Shown: positions 8,233 to 17,680, counted from the first letter of the stretch. The stretch: DNA of 64,000 nucleotides from Candidatus Streptomyces philanthi (GCA_018114805.1 CP073042.1:3596001-3660000); one strand, 5' to 3'. Notes: a model not told the origin generated them from the sequence alone. Made by a program: numbers and translations.

Positions 8233-9603
8233 GTGTCCGACGCCCCGGAACTGATCCGCCTCGACGCCCTCGGCCCGAACGGGCCCTACCGCTCGCAGGC
8301 CAGCGAGACTCTCCACGACGTCACCGGCCGCCCTGTCGCGGAGCTGAGCCTGGTGCCCCGGCTGTATGTACGGCGCGCTCTGGCCGCGCTGCGGCGGGCG
8401 CGGCCACTGCCCGTGGCCGAGCGGACGGCGGCGCTGGCCGAGGCCGGCCGGCTGTTCGGCTCCGCCACCGTCAACGGCCTGACCGTCCAGGAGTACGAGC
8501 ACGCCGTCAGGCGGGTCAGCGGCCTGCCGATCGCGGTCGTGCGCGAGGCGACCCGGGCCGTCGCGACCGGCCTGGCCGGCGCGTACGGCTTCGCCGGCCA
8601 GGCCAGGCCGCGCGGCAGCCGGGACGCGTCGTACGGCACCAGCAACGCGGTGTGGATTCGGCGGGGCGACGTGCTCGCCGTGCTGGCCGCCGGCAACCAC
8701 CCCGGCATCCACGAGCAGTGGGCGGAGGCGCTGGCCCTCGGCTACCGCGTCGCCGTACGCCCCTCGCGGCCCGAGTCGCTCAGCGCGCACCGGCTGGTCT
8801 CCGCGCTGCACGCCGCGGGGTTCGGCACCGACCGCGTGGTCCTGCTGCCCAGCGACCACGGCGTCGCCGACGACCTGGTCACCGGCGCAGACCTGGCCAT
8901 GGTGTACGGCGGGGACGCGGTGGTGGACGCCTACCGCGCGAGCACGGCCGTGCTGCCGCACGGGCCGGGACGGGCCAAGATCCTCCTCACCGCGGATACC
9001 GGCGTCCTGCGCCACCTGGACACGATCGTCGCCTCGGTCAGCGAACAGGCCGGCGCGGCCTGCGTGAACGCCACAGCCGTCTTCGTCGAGGGCGACCCGG
9101 AGCCGCTGGCGCGGGCCATCGCCGAGCGGCTGGCGGGCCTGCCGTCGCTGGCGCCAGAGTCCCCGGCGGCCGTCCTGCCGGTGCGGCGGGTGGACGCGGC
9201 GCGCGACCTGGAGAAGTTCCTGTACGCCGAGGCCGCGGACGCCACGGCGTGGCTCGGCGGCGACACCGTGGTCAACGAACTCGGCGACGGCGCGGCGGTG
9301 CTGCGCCCGGCGGTGTTCCAACTACCGCACGCGAACGCGCCGCAGGCCCGACTCGAACTGCCGTTCCCGTGCGTGTGGGTCGCGCCGTGGATCCGTGAGG
9401 ACGGGGTGGGCCCGCTACGGGACACGATCGTGCTCACGGCCCTCACCTTCGACCAGGAGCTGGTCGTCCGCCTGCTGGAGGAGCCCACCATCCGCAACCA
9501 CCCGACGCACGTCCTGGTGCCGGGGCTGCCGCACGACGGCTACCTCTGCGACTTCCTGATGCGCAGCAAGACGTACACGCACCGGCCGCCGGCCGTGCCG
9601 TAG
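8233..9603 (+). CDS. ALDH-superfamily acyl reductase, EhpG/LuxC-like
   Basis: A 456-residue aldehyde-dehydrogenase-fold protein, intact. It has a dinucleotide-site segment VLAVLAAGNHPGIHEQWAEALALG and a conserved catalytic-type cysteine in QAGAACVNATAVF. Enzymes of this shape (EhpG next to EhpF; LuxC beside LuxE) reduce an activated acyl group to an aldehyde with NAD(P)H. The GTG at 8233 sits 3 bases after the adenylase stop, so translation is coupled. Together with the two upstream units it would complete acid to acyl-AMP to aldehyde to amine. No thiolation domain is visible, and the substrate cannot be read from the sequence. Confidence 0.75.
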   Translation: MSDAPELIRLDALGPNGPYRSQASETLHDVTGRPVAELSLVPRLYVRRALAALRRARPLPVAERTAALAEAGRLFGSATVNGLTVQEYEHAVRRVSGLPIAVVREATRAVATGLAGAYGFAGQARPRGSRDASYGTSNAVWIRRGDVLAVLAAGNHPGIHEQWAEALALGYRVAVRPSRPESLSAHRLVSALHAAGFGTDRVVLLPSDHGVADDLVTGADLAMVYGGDAVVDAYRASTAVLPHGPGRAKILLTADTGVLRHLDTIVASVSEQAGAACVNATAVFVEGDPEPLARAIAERLAGLPSLAPESPAAVLPVRRVDAARDLEKFLYAEAADATAWLGGDTVVNELGDGAAVLRPAVFQLPHANAPQARLELPFPCVWVAPWIREDGVGPLRDTIVLTALTFDQELVVRLLEEPTIRNHPTHVLVPGLPHDGYLCDFLMRSKTYTHRPPAVP

Positions 9604-9655
9604 CCGGCGCACCGGCACGGCCGGCGGGGACGCCGAGCGCGGCGGCGGGGAACCC

Positions 9656-10111
9656 TCAGAGGTCGAACTCCGCGGGGTCGATGCCCACCGCGAGGCATGC
9701 CTCGCGGACCACGCCCTGCTCCGTTTTGTCGAAGTCGCCGTCGGCGCCGCCGATGACGATGCCGATCTTGAGCACGGCACGCGCCTCGACCTGCTTCTTC
9801 TGCACCTTGCCGATCGTCTGCAGGACGCCGACCTTGCCCATCGCGAAGTCGCGGGTCAACTGGTTGACGTACTCGTCGAAGCGGCGCTGGAGGTCGTCGG
9901 CGGGGAAGTTCCGCAGCACGTCGTTCGAGGCGATCAGGGCCGCCACGCGCTGCCACTCGGCCGGGTCGACGGACCCGTCCGCCGCGGCCACCAGCGCGCA
10001 CATCGCCATGCTGGCATCGCGGAATGCCCCGCTCTTGAGCTCGGCCTTCTTGGCCTGCAACTGCGTCTGCATCGTCTGGGCGGAGTTCTTCAACCGGTCT
10101 CACAGGGCCAT
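9656..10111 (-). pseudogene. terB: TerB-family protein with Trp4 changed to stop
   Basis: A 151-residue TerB protein, an all-helical acidic protein linked to tellurite and stress resistance. The start ATG at 10111 has GGAGA upstream. The protein should begin MAL-W-DR, but the fourth codon is TGA (10102-10100) instead of TGG. The rest is conserved and open: AKKAELKSGAFRDASMAMCALVAAADG, IGGADGDFDKTEQ, ending GIDPAEFDL. The two acidic DG-containing loops are the conserved metal-binding-like elements. Translation could in principle restart downstream, but no ribosome site is seen there. Confidence 0.85.
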
Positions 10112-10362
10112 GACTGTCTCCTTGCGCGCTACGCGTCGGGGCTTGAACCACCCAGACAACCCCCGAGCGCCCTTCGGAAGTTCCCGGTGCGCCGTATGCG
10201 GCTTATGGCCCCTCGTGTCCCCTCGCCGCGCCGTCGTGCGCCCCCGCTCCCTCCCGGAGCCCCGCCACGACGGGCCGCCGCGGCGCCCCGCGCCCGGGGG
10301 CGCCCGATGCCGCAGCGGTTCAGTGCCTCCAGCGGCGCGGTGACTCAGCGGGCTCAGTGGCC

Positions 10363-11350
10363 TCAGCGGCCCGAGCGGGAGCGGCCGGACCTTGCCCTCC
10401 AGGAGGGCGCCCAGGCCCTCGACGGCGCACAGGTCGGGCCGGTCGGCGACGTGCGTGTGCATGCCGGTGCCCTGGGCGAGCAGGTCGTCCAGGCCGGTCA
10501 GGCGCGCGCTGCCGCCCGCGAGCACGACGCCCCGGTCGGCGAGGTCGGCCACCAGGTCGGGCGGGCAGCGCCTGAGCACGGCCCGCATGGCGTCCAACAC
10601 GCCTGTGAGCGGCGAGCGCACGATGGCCCGTACCTCGGCGGCGTCCACGTGGACGGACTTGGCGAGCCCGGTGGTCACGTCCCTGCCGTGCACCTCGGCG
10701 CCCCCGAGGGCCGGGTCGGCGCCGCGCAGCACCTCGTGCAGCGGGTGCCCGCTCTGGCCGGGCAGCAGCAGCTCGTGGCCGGTCCGCAGGTGCTCGACGA
10801 CGGCCCGGTCGATGATGTCGCCGCCTACCGGGATCTTCTCCGCGTCCACGATCGCGCCCATGGACAGCACCGCGATGTGCGTGGACGTCGCGCCGCAGAC
10901 GCCGATCATCGTGGCCTCGGGCCGCTCCACCGGCAGCCCGCACCCCACGGCCGCGGCGATCAGCGTGTCCACCAGCTCGACCCGGCGCGCGCCGAGCCCG
11001 GCCAGCGGGTCGGCGTCGTGCGAGACGCAGACGGCGGCCCGCAGCAGCGGCTTGCGCCGCCAGGCGCGGCGCACCTTGTCCCCGACGAAGAACCGCAGCA
11101 TGCGCTGGGCGATGTCGACGACGGTGCCGCCGCTGACCGGCCGCACGACGCGGATGTGCCCGGGGGTGCGGCTCGTCATCCGCTCGGCTAGTGAGCCGAC
11201 GGCGATGAGCGCGCCGGTGCGGGTGTTCACCGCGGCGACGGTCGGCTGGTTGACGATGAGCCCGACCTCCTTGAGGTAGACCCGGGTCTGGGCGGCGCCG
11301 AGATCGACGGCCACCGAACAGCGGCACAGTTGCTCAAGGCTGAGGCTCAC
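10363..11350 (-). CDS. mbl: MreB-like protein (Mbl), damaged 3' end
   Basis: An actin-fold MreB/Mbl-type protein; in streptomycetes such proteins act in spore-wall synthesis. It begins with GTG at 11350 (GGGAG upstream) and CSVAVDLGAAQTRVYLKEVG, the phosphate-1 motif. Then come NTRTGALIAVGSLAERMTSRTP, MIGVCGATSTHIAVLSMG, VGGDIIDRAVVEHL, and LADRGVVLAGGSARLTGLDDLL. The family end (ALLEGKVRPLPL) is reached near 10390, but no stop follows in frame; the reading continues to 10100 over the terB start. A one-base slip there would give TGA at 10363-10365, which is used as the end. The segment after the second motif is shorter than in homologues. Confidence 0.75.
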
Positions 11351-11576
11351 GAGGCACTCCCTTTATCCCACTCGCCCGGGCGACACCGGAGCCGCCCGCC
11401 CGGCGGCCCCACGCTCATCGTCCGAGCCCCCCGCCCCCCGCGCGCGCTGGACTACGCCGCCCGCATGCCCCCCATCACCCGCGCCCGCCGACGCCCACGA
11501 GCCGAGCCCCCTGCCTCGGGCCGCGTCCCTCGCGGCGGCCGTGCCCCCACCCGCCCTGGGGGTCCGCCTCAGCCCT

Positions 11577-13311
11577 TCAGTCCTTCGCGTCCGCGTAGCA
11601 CGTCACCACGGACGGGGTCAGCGGGAAGCGGACCGGGGCGGTGCCGAAGGCTATGGTGCCCGCGAGGTCGGCGGCGGCCTGGATGGCCTCGGTGACCTGG
11701 GCCGCCTCCTCCAGCGGGCAGTGCACGATCACCTCGTCGTGCTGGAAGAACACCAACTCGGCGTGGAGCGTGGCAAGTTCGCGCCGGAGCGCGGCGAGCA
11801 TCAGCAGGGCCCAGTCGGCCGCGCTGCCCTGCACCACGAAGTTGCGCGTGAACCCCCACGGGCCCGCGCCTGCGCGCCGACCCCGTACGCCCCGGCGGAA
11901 CCGCCCCCTTCGGTCCCCGCGCCCTGTGGCGGTGCGTCCTCCTCCGCCTGCGGCAGGCCCGCCTCGTCCGATCCGGCGTCGGACCCCTGCGAGGCGCTGG
12001 GGCAGGTGCGCCCCAGCCAGGTGCGCACCAGGCGGCCCTCCTCGCCGGCGCGGGCCGCCTCGTCCACGTAGGCGACCGCGGCCGGGAAGCGGCGGCGCAG
12101 GTCGGCGAGGTGCTTGAGGGCGTCGCCCGAGGTCTGCCCGTAGATCGCGCCGAGCAGGGCCAGCTTGGCCTGCGCGCGGTCGCCGGCGAAGGCCCGGTCG
12201 GACAGTGCCGCGTACAGGTCGCGCGCGCCGCCCGCGACCTCCATCAACCCCCGGTCCCGCGAGATGGCGGCGAGCACGCGCGGCTCCATCTGCTCCGCGT
12301 CGGCCACCACCAGCCGCCACCCCGGGTCGGCGATCACCGTGCGCCGCACCACCTTTGGGGATCTGGTGCGCGCCCCCGCCGTTGGTGGTCCAGCGCCCGG
12401 AGACCGTGCCGCCCGGCAGGTACTCGGGCCGGCAGGTACTCGGGTCTGAACCGCCCGTCGCGCACCCAGGACTGGAGCCAGGACCAGCCGTGCGCGGTGT
12501 AGAGCCGGTAGAGCTTTCTTGTACCGCAACAGCGGCTCCACCGCCGGGTGGTCGATCTCCCGCAGCTCCCACGCGCGCGTCGAGCCGATCCGTATGTCGG
12601 CGCGCGCGAACGCCCGGACGATGTCGCCCGGCAGGTCGGGCCGTACCCGGCTGCCGAACGCCCGCGAGATCTCGTCCGCCAGCTCGGTCAGCCGCCACGG
12701 CTCCTGGCCCCCCGCGTACCGCTCGCCCAGCAGCTCGGCCAGCACCTGCCGGTGCGCGTCGGCCCGCCAGGGCACGCCGGCCCGCCGCATCTCGGCGGCG
12801 ACGAGCATGCCGGCCGACTCGGCCGTGATGAGCAGCCGCATCTGCTCCGGCCGCTCGACGGCCGCCGTGCGCTCCACTTGGTCGGCGTAGACCGCGAGCA
12901 GCGCCTCCAACGGGTCGGTGCCTGGCGGCAGCGGCGGTGGGCCCGCCTCGAACAGCGACGGCTGCGTGTCGGCCGTACGCACCGGGGGGTCCTCCGGCAC
13001 CGGCAGCCCGCGCAGCCGCGCCCACGCCGCGGCCAGCGAACGCGGCTGCCGCCCCCACTGGCCCGCGTACCCGAGCAGCAGCGTCTCGGCGACCTCCACG
13101 TTGTAACACCGCTCGACCCGCACGCCCGCGGCGAGCAGGCGGCCGTACGCCGCGGCGGTGGACTGCCACACCCACCGCGTCACCTCGGGCTGCTCGCGCA
13201 CCGCGGACACCAGGTCGCGCGCCTGGTGGACCGGCCCGCTCGGCCGGCCCGCGTCATCGAGCGGGCGGAGGCGCACACCCCCGTCGCCGCCTCCGCCACC
13301 GCCCATCTCAT
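11577..13311 (-). pseudogene. Bifunctional 3'-5' exonuclease/DNA polymerase (family A-like), multiple frameshifts
   Basis: Joined frames give a protein of about 560 residues like the actinobacterial exonuclease-polymerase that lacks a 5' nuclease. N-terminal half: GVRLRPLDDAG, YNVEVAETLLLGYAG. Polymerase half: GTVSGRWTTNGGGAHQIPK, VADAEQMEPRVLAAIS (motif A), and FTRNFVVQGSAADWALLMLAAL with ELVFFQHDEVIVHCP (motif C with the HDE triad). The likely start is ATG at 13311 (MRWAVAEAATG), with an immediate slip near 13280. Further slips lie near 12515, at the 16-bp duplication (12414-12445), near 12360 and near 11990-11860. The gene cannot make a full polymerase as written. Confidence 0.8.
12414..12445 (-). 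repeat. 16-bp tandem duplication in the polymerase gene
   Basis: CCGGCAGGTACTCGGG occurs twice head to tail. The encoded PEYLPG is duplicated, and the 16-base length shifts the frame. Confidence 0.9.
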
Positions 13312-13498
13312 GCCACGGAGTCTTGCAGGGGGGTCTGACAATCCTGTGGCCGGAACGGAACCCCTTACGCCGCTTGGCGCCCGGCCTGTGCCTTTCCGCG
13401 TTCCGGCGGGTTGGGCCCGGGGCGCGGGGCCGACCCCGCCGCCCCGGGCGCCGCGGCGCGCGCCCCGGGGGTGTCGCCCCCCGGGGGGCGCGCTGCGG

Positions 13499-13810
13499 TC
13501 ACCAGCTCGACTTGCGCACCCCCGGCAGGTAGCCCGCGTGGGCCTGCTCGCGCAAGGTTGACCCGGGACAGGCCGAACGCGCCCAGGTAGCCGCGCGGGC
13601 GGCCGTCTACGCTGTCCCGGTTACGGACCCGGGTGGCGCTCGCGTCGCGCGGCTGGCGACCCAGCTCCCGCCGCGCGGCGCGGCGTTCCTCGTCGGGGGG
13701 GGGGTGCGCGGGTCGCGGATCACGGCCTTGAGGGCCGCGCGCTGCACCGCGTACCGCGCGACGACCAGGCGCCGCCGCTCGTTCTTGGCGATCTTGCTCT
13801 GTTTGGCCAT
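13499..13810 (-). pseudogene. rpsN: 30S ribosomal protein S14, zinc-independent paralogue, frameshifted
   Basis: S14 of the long (about 101-residue) type without a Cys4 zinc ribbon. It starts MAKQSKIAKNERRRLVVARYAVQRAAL. A run of ten G's near 13697-13706 breaks the frame (expected DEERRAARREL follows). A second slip occurs near 13556, where one extra base separates RVNL and REQAHAGYLPG. The last residues are GVRKSSW. The start overlaps the rpmB stop, so the two are co-translated. As a substitute for the zinc-binding S14 it would be used under zinc shortage. Confidence 0.88.
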
Positions 13811-14046
13811 CAGACCTTCCCTCCTCGGGCGCGGACGCAGGCCACGGCGGCCTCGACGCCCAGCGTGTCCACCGTCTTGATCCCCTTGGCGCTCAGCGTG
13901 AGCCGCACGAAGCGCCGCTCGCTCGGCAGCCAGTAGCGCTTCCGCTGGATGTTGGGGTCGAAGCGGCGGGGCGTGCGCCGGTGCGAGTGCGAGACGGACC
14001 GGCCGAACGCGGGCGCGCGGCCCGTCAACTGGCAGTGCGCCGACAT
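13810..14046 (-). CDS. rpmB: 50S ribosomal protein L28, zinc-independent paralogue
   Basis: An intact 78-residue L28: MSAHCQLTGRAPAFGRSVSHSHRRTPRRFDPNIQ is split between a conserved N-terminus and ...VRLTLSAKGIKTVDTLGVE. It lacks the zinc-ribbon cysteine pairs of the primary L28. GAGGAGG lies upstream of the ATG. It is the first gene of a leftward pair with rpsN and faces the rightward rpmG across an 83-base promoter region with an AT-rich palindrome. Confidence 0.93.
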   Translation of the reverse strand: MSAHCQLTGRAPAFGRSVSHSHRRTPRRFDPNIQRKRYWLPSERRFVRLTLSAKGIKTVDTLGVEAAVACVRARGGKV

Positions 14047-14097
14047 GGCAGGTCGCCTCCTCGGACGGGGCCGGGACCGGGCTCGGTCGGTCTAATG

Positions 14098-14130
14098 AAA
14101 ATGGAAACCATTTTTGTATAGTAGCCTCCA
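14098..14130. promoter_or_regulatory. Zur-like palindrome and -10 of a probably leaderless rpmG promoter
   Basis: AAAATGG (14098-14104) and CCATTTT (14108-14114) form a perfect 7-3-7 palindrome in an AT-rich island inside otherwise GC-rich DNA. Its position, between the divergent C-minus ribosomal genes, is where Zur represses such sets in streptomycetes. TATAGT (14117-14122) fits a -10 box and would place the transcript start at the rpmG ATG (14130), which has no ribosome site. The match to the Zur consensus is only partial. Confidence 0.55.
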
Positions 14131-14314
14131 TGGCTCGAAACGAACTACGCCCGGTGATCAAACTGCGCTCCACCGCCGGCACCGGCTTCACCTACGTCAC
14201 CCGCAAGAACCGCCGGAACGACCCCGACCGGCTCCAGCTCCGGAAGTACGACCCGCTCTCCGGAAGTACGACCCGCTCGTCGGGCGGCACGTCACCTTCC
14301 GGGAAGAGCGCTGA
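14130..14314 (+). pseudogene. rpmG: 50S ribosomal protein L33, zinc-independent paralogue, broken by a 20-bp duplication
   Basis: Starts MARNELRPVIKLRSTAGTG and continues FTYVTRKNRRNDPDRLQLRKYDPL. A perfect 20-bp tandem duplication (14239-14278) inserts a second RKYDPL and shifts the frame. The expected ending VGRHVTFREER is present in the other frame up to TGA at 14314. Deleting one repeat copy restores a standard 54-residue L33. The protein lacks zinc-binding cysteines. Confidence 0.9.
14239..14278 (+). repeat. Perfect 20-bp tandem duplication in rpmG
   Basis: TCCGGAAGTACGACCCGCTC is present twice with no spacer. It is the sole cause of the rpmG frameshift. Confidence 0.95.
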
Positions 14315-14407
14315 CCCGCCCCGACCAGCCACCGCTCACCTCCACCGCCCCGACCACCCGCCACCCGCCATCCGCCGCGGACACCCGCAGACCCAGGAGC
14401 CCCCGCC

Positions 14408-14661
14408 ATGAAGCCCGGCAACCACCCCCTGTACCGTCCGGTGGTCTTCCGTGACCGCGCGGCCGACTACGCCTTCCTCACCCGGACCACGGCCACCAGC
14501 GACAGGACCATCGACTGGCCGGACGGCAACACGTACCCCGTCATCGACGTCTAGATCTCCTCGGCGAGCCACCCCTTCTACACCGGCACCGCGCGTGTCC
14601 TGCACACCGCCGGCCGGGTGGAGCGGTTCGAGCGCCGGTACGGTGGACGGGGGCCCGCTGA
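14408..14661 (+). pseudogene. rpmE: 50S ribosomal protein L31 type B, amber codon
   Basis: Type B L31 (no zinc ribbon): HPLYRPVVFRDRAADYAFLTRT, then TYPVIDV, then TAG at 14552-14554 where type B L31 proteins have Glu, then ISSASHPFYTGTARVLHTAGRVERFERRYG. A missing base near 14650 would bring the reading to TGA at 14659-14661, overlapping the ATG of the next gene (TGATG). Translation as written stops after 48 residues. Confidence 0.9.
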
Positions 14662-15881
14662 TGGGCCGGGACGCGCTGACCGTCGCGGTCGTCGCCGGGC
14701 TGCACGCGGACGCGCGCCGCGCGACCGTCGAGCGCCTGCTGCGCGCCGTGCCCGGCAGCGTCGTCGTCCACCACGACCTGGCCACGGCCGGCGAGGGCGC
14801 GGTTCGCCGCACGGTGCGCGACCACCGGGAGACGCTGTAGCGGGACGCGGCGCCCATGGTCAACGACTGCGCGTGCTGCGCGTTCCGCGCCGACCTGCTG
14901 CCGACGCTGGAGCGGCTGGCCTCGGGTGGCTGGTTCTCGTTGGCCGTCGTGGAGCTGTGGGACTCGGTCGAACCGCGGTCGGCGGCGGAGGCCGTGGCCG
15001 CGGCCTCGGCCCAGGCGGCGCCGGACCAGCCCGGACTGCTCCTTGGCGGCGTGCTCACGGCCGTCGACCCCGCGCTCGTCGTGCCGTACCTGGCCTGCGG
15101 CGACGACCTGGCGCAGGCCGGCCTCGCGGTGGCCGAGTCCGACCAGCGGACGGTGGGGGAGACCTGGGCGCGACAGGTGGAGTACCCGTCCGTGCTGGCC
15201 CTGGCGCCCGGCGACCCGGACGCCGGGGGAGCGGCGGCGGTGGACGCGCCCGAGGACCTGGCGGCGGAGGAGTCGACCGGTCGGGCGCTCGTGGCCCAAC
15301 TGCACCCGACGGCCCGCCTGGTGTCGGTCGACGCGGTGGGCGAGCTGGCGGCGGCGGCGCTCGCCGCCTTCGACGTGGACGCGGCGGCCGGCCGGCAGCA
15401 CTCGGCGTGCGCGCTGCTGCCGCAGGAGGCGGACGCGGACGGGGTCGCCACCCTGGTCTGGCGCCGGACGCGCCCCTTCCACCCGGGGCAGCTCCACGCC
15501 GCCCTGGAGGACCTGACCTGTGCTGCGGCCCGCAGTCGCGGCCGGTTCTGGCTCGCGGACCGGCCGGACACGCTGCTGTCGTGGGACGCGGCGGGCGGCG
15601 CGCTGTGCGTGGAGAGCGCCGGCCCGTGGCTGGCCGGCCTGCCGGACGCGGCCTGGGAGCTGGTCCCGCCGGTGCGCCGGGTGGCCGCCGCGCTCGACTG
15701 GCACCCCGAACACGGGGACCGGGCCCAGCACCTGACGTTCACCTCGCCGGGGCTCGATCGGGACGGGCTGGTCGCGCTCCTTGAGTCGTGTCTGCTGACG
15801 GACGCGGAATACGCGGCTGGCCACACGGCTTGGCGTTCCCTGTCGGGCGCGTTCGACGAACCCCTCGACCCCGTTCTCTGA
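14661..15881 (+). pseudogene. COG0523/CobW-type protein of the zinc-limitation set, amber codon, degenerate P-loop
   Basis: About 406 residues. It has the family's CxCC metal site as NDCACCAFRADLL and the C-terminal domain (LVWRRTRPFHPGQL, RSRGRFWLADRPD, AALDWHPEHGDR). COG0523 proteins are metallochaperone GTPases, often in Zur regulons. Here the usual GxxxxGKT Walker A is replaced by VVAGLHADARRATVERLL, with no Lys-Thr, so GTP binding may be absent or different. TAG at 14838-14840 interrupts ETL-stop-RDAAPMVNDC; sequence is conserved on both sides. Start ATG 14661 overlaps the rpmE stop. Confidence 0.8.
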
Positions 15882-16224
15882 ATTCCCTCTCGTTTACCCG
15901 CGATTCACGTACCCATGCCCGTGATACGCGTCTCAGCGAAGACCTCCATTCACATCCGCCTGTGAATGCGTCCGCACCGAGCGTGCCCGTCTCCACGCCC
16001 ACCGTGCTGGACTTAGCGATTCCGGCCCGGACCGCCCCGCGCGGCACCCCGCGATATCCACGGGTCCCATGAGAACGCGTACGCCGACCCCCTGGTACGT
16101 GGCGCCACTGCGCGGAGTACGCGTCCCCGTACTTAGCCGTACGGATCGCTACCTTCCGCGCCCTTCCGCGCGCTCCCGCATCGCTGAATTCGCCCGAACT
16201 CTCCCGAAAGGACCGCTCTTTCCC
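15882..16224 (+). promoter_or_regulatory. 343-bp leader region before rpsR with a perfect dyad
   Basis: No gene is seen. CATTCACA (15947-15954) and TGTGAATG (15961-15968) form a perfect 8-6-8 inverted repeat. The region has lower GC than its flanks, and GAAAGGA precedes the rpsR start. It probably holds the rpsR promoter and an operator of unknown owner. Confidence 0.45.
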
Positions 16225-16458
16225 ATGGTTCGTTCCACACAGCTCCACAAAAACCTGAAGCCCAAGCCCAACCCCTTGGACGTGCTTGGCGTCTCGTATA
16301 TCGACTACAAGAACACCGACCTGCTCCGTAAGTTCATTTCCGATCGTGGCAAGATCCGTAGTTGCCGGGTGACGCGCGTCTCCGCCCAGCAGCGGCAGTT
16401 GGCGCGGGCGATCAAGAACGCCCGCGAGATGGCGTTGCTGCCTTACGCCGCGCGGTGA
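16225..16458 (+). CDS. rpsR: 30S ribosomal protein S18, second copy
   Basis: An intact 77-residue S18: NPLDVLGVSYIDYKNTDLLRKF, ISDRGKIRSCRVTRVSAQQ, AIKNAREMALLPY. The ATG at 16225 was chosen because homologues begin with a short basic tail before KPNPLD. It completes the alternative set of S14, L28, L33, L31 and S18 typical of the streptomycete zinc-responsive locus. In 'SAQQRQL' one residue appears absent against the usual spacing. Confidence 0.92.
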   Translation: MVRSTQLHKNLKPKPNPLDVLGVSYIDYKNTDLLRKFISDRGKIRSCRVTRVSAQQRQLARAIKNAREMALLPYAAR

Positions 16459-16562
16459 TCATTCGGGCGCGCCGCATGCACGTGTATCCGCTCATGCAGC
16501 AGCAGATGAACGGGACTATGATCCGGGGTAGTTGACCACTGCAATCACCCACGGAGAGTTCT

Positions 16563-16802
16563 GTGCACCACGCGTATAACGGCATGGCGGCGACGGACCT
16601 CCCGGGGGTCGCCTGGCAGAAGAGCAGGCACAGCAATTCGCAGGGTTCCTGCGTTGAATGCGCGAGACTGCCGGGTGGAAACGTCGCCGTCCGCAATTCC
16701 CGCTATCCGGACGGTCCGGTGCTCGTCTACACGCCAGCTGAGATCGAGGCCATGCTGCTGGGCGTGAAGGACGTGGAGTTTGACCACCTGGTGGGTGATT
16801 GA
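16563..16802 (+). CDS. DUF397 protein (WhiJ-associated)
   Basis: 79 residues with the DUF397 hallmarks GVAWQKSRHSNSQGSCVECARLP and VAVRNSRYPDGPVLVYTPAE. The GTG at 16563 follows GGAGAG. DUF397 proteins accompany WhiJ/AbaA-type XRE regulators and are thought to antagonise or modulate them. Here the XRE gene lies 1.75 kb away with a HATPase gene between them, a split version of the usual trio. No DNA-binding domain of its own. Confidence 0.9.
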   Translation: MHHAYNGMAATDLPGVAWQKSRHSNSQGSCVECARLPGGNVAVRNSRYPDGPVLVYTPAEIEAMLLGVKDVEFDHLVGD

Positions 16803-17680
16803 CCCCTATCGCGCTGAGCCCGACGCGGCGCCGACCGGCCCCCGCCCGGGGTCGGTGAAAGTCCACCGGGCGGCGGAATCCCCGGATTCGCCCGCGCGAA
16901 CCGGTCGCCCGCGCGGCCCGTTCGCGGCATTTCCGGCACACGTCCGGCGATTGCCCGGGGCTCCCCGGCGGGCCTCCGCGCACCGGCCGCCGGCCCGCGA
17001 CGGCCCGCGACCGTTCCCTCCGCGCCCCGCCCGCGCCCGCCGAGCGGCCCCGGCGCCGGCCCTCCACCACCTCGCTAACCGGTGCCGGCCGGGGGTCGCG
17101 GCGCGGTGCGGTGCCGACCGGGCTGGCCGGCGCCGGGGAACCGGCCGCGACGTAGCCTGTACTGGTGCGGTTGGGGTGCGGGCGGTGGACGCGCGGGAGA
17201 GTCGGCCCGGTGAGGCGCGCGGACGCCGGGCCGTCAGTGGAACCCGGCTTCTCCCCGTCGCGCGTCCACGCGCGGTGGACGGCGTCGAAGGGCCCCGGTT
17301 ACGGGGGGCTGGGCGCGCGGGCGCGGTGCGATGGCGCGCCGCTCCGGGTCGCCCTATGGGGTGATGGCGCTGTTGGGGCGTCAGCCGGTCGGGGGACGGG
17401 CCCCGCCCCGGCCGTCCCGCGCGCGGCCCGACTCCGGCCGCTCAGCCGCCCCCGTGGCCCCTGTGGCCCGGCACGGACCAGACGGGGCTTCCGTAGTCAT
17501 ATGCGCCAACCTTGCGGACCGCCGCCACGCTGACCGCCGCGCTCCGCGCCGGGGGGCGCGGCGGCGGGACGGCCGGGCCCGTACGCCGGCAGGACCCCGC
17601 CCCGGCGGGGTGGCGCCAGGCAGGGAGACGTCCCGCGCCGTTGGTTCGGGGCGCGGGACGGTGGCGGCGGTCGCGCTGGG
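16803..17680. other. 878-bp very GC-rich region without a recognisable gene
   Basis: Open frames exist on both strands but are Arg/Pro/Ala-rich with no conserved motif, ribosome site or plausible codon pattern. No tRNA-like fold or clear terminator was found. It may be eroded coding sequence. Confidence 0.5.

Noticed and set aside
8233..9603. Bacterial luciferase (lux) system, from LuxC/LuxE resemblance
   Set aside because: No luciferase alpha/beta or acyl-transferase genes are present, and the pair fits EhpF/EhpG-type acid reduction better.
16803..17680. Several open frames of 60-190 codons in the GC-rich spacer
   Set aside because: Composition is Arg/Pro/Ala as in any GC-rich shadow frame; no ribosome site, motif or codon bias supports a gene.
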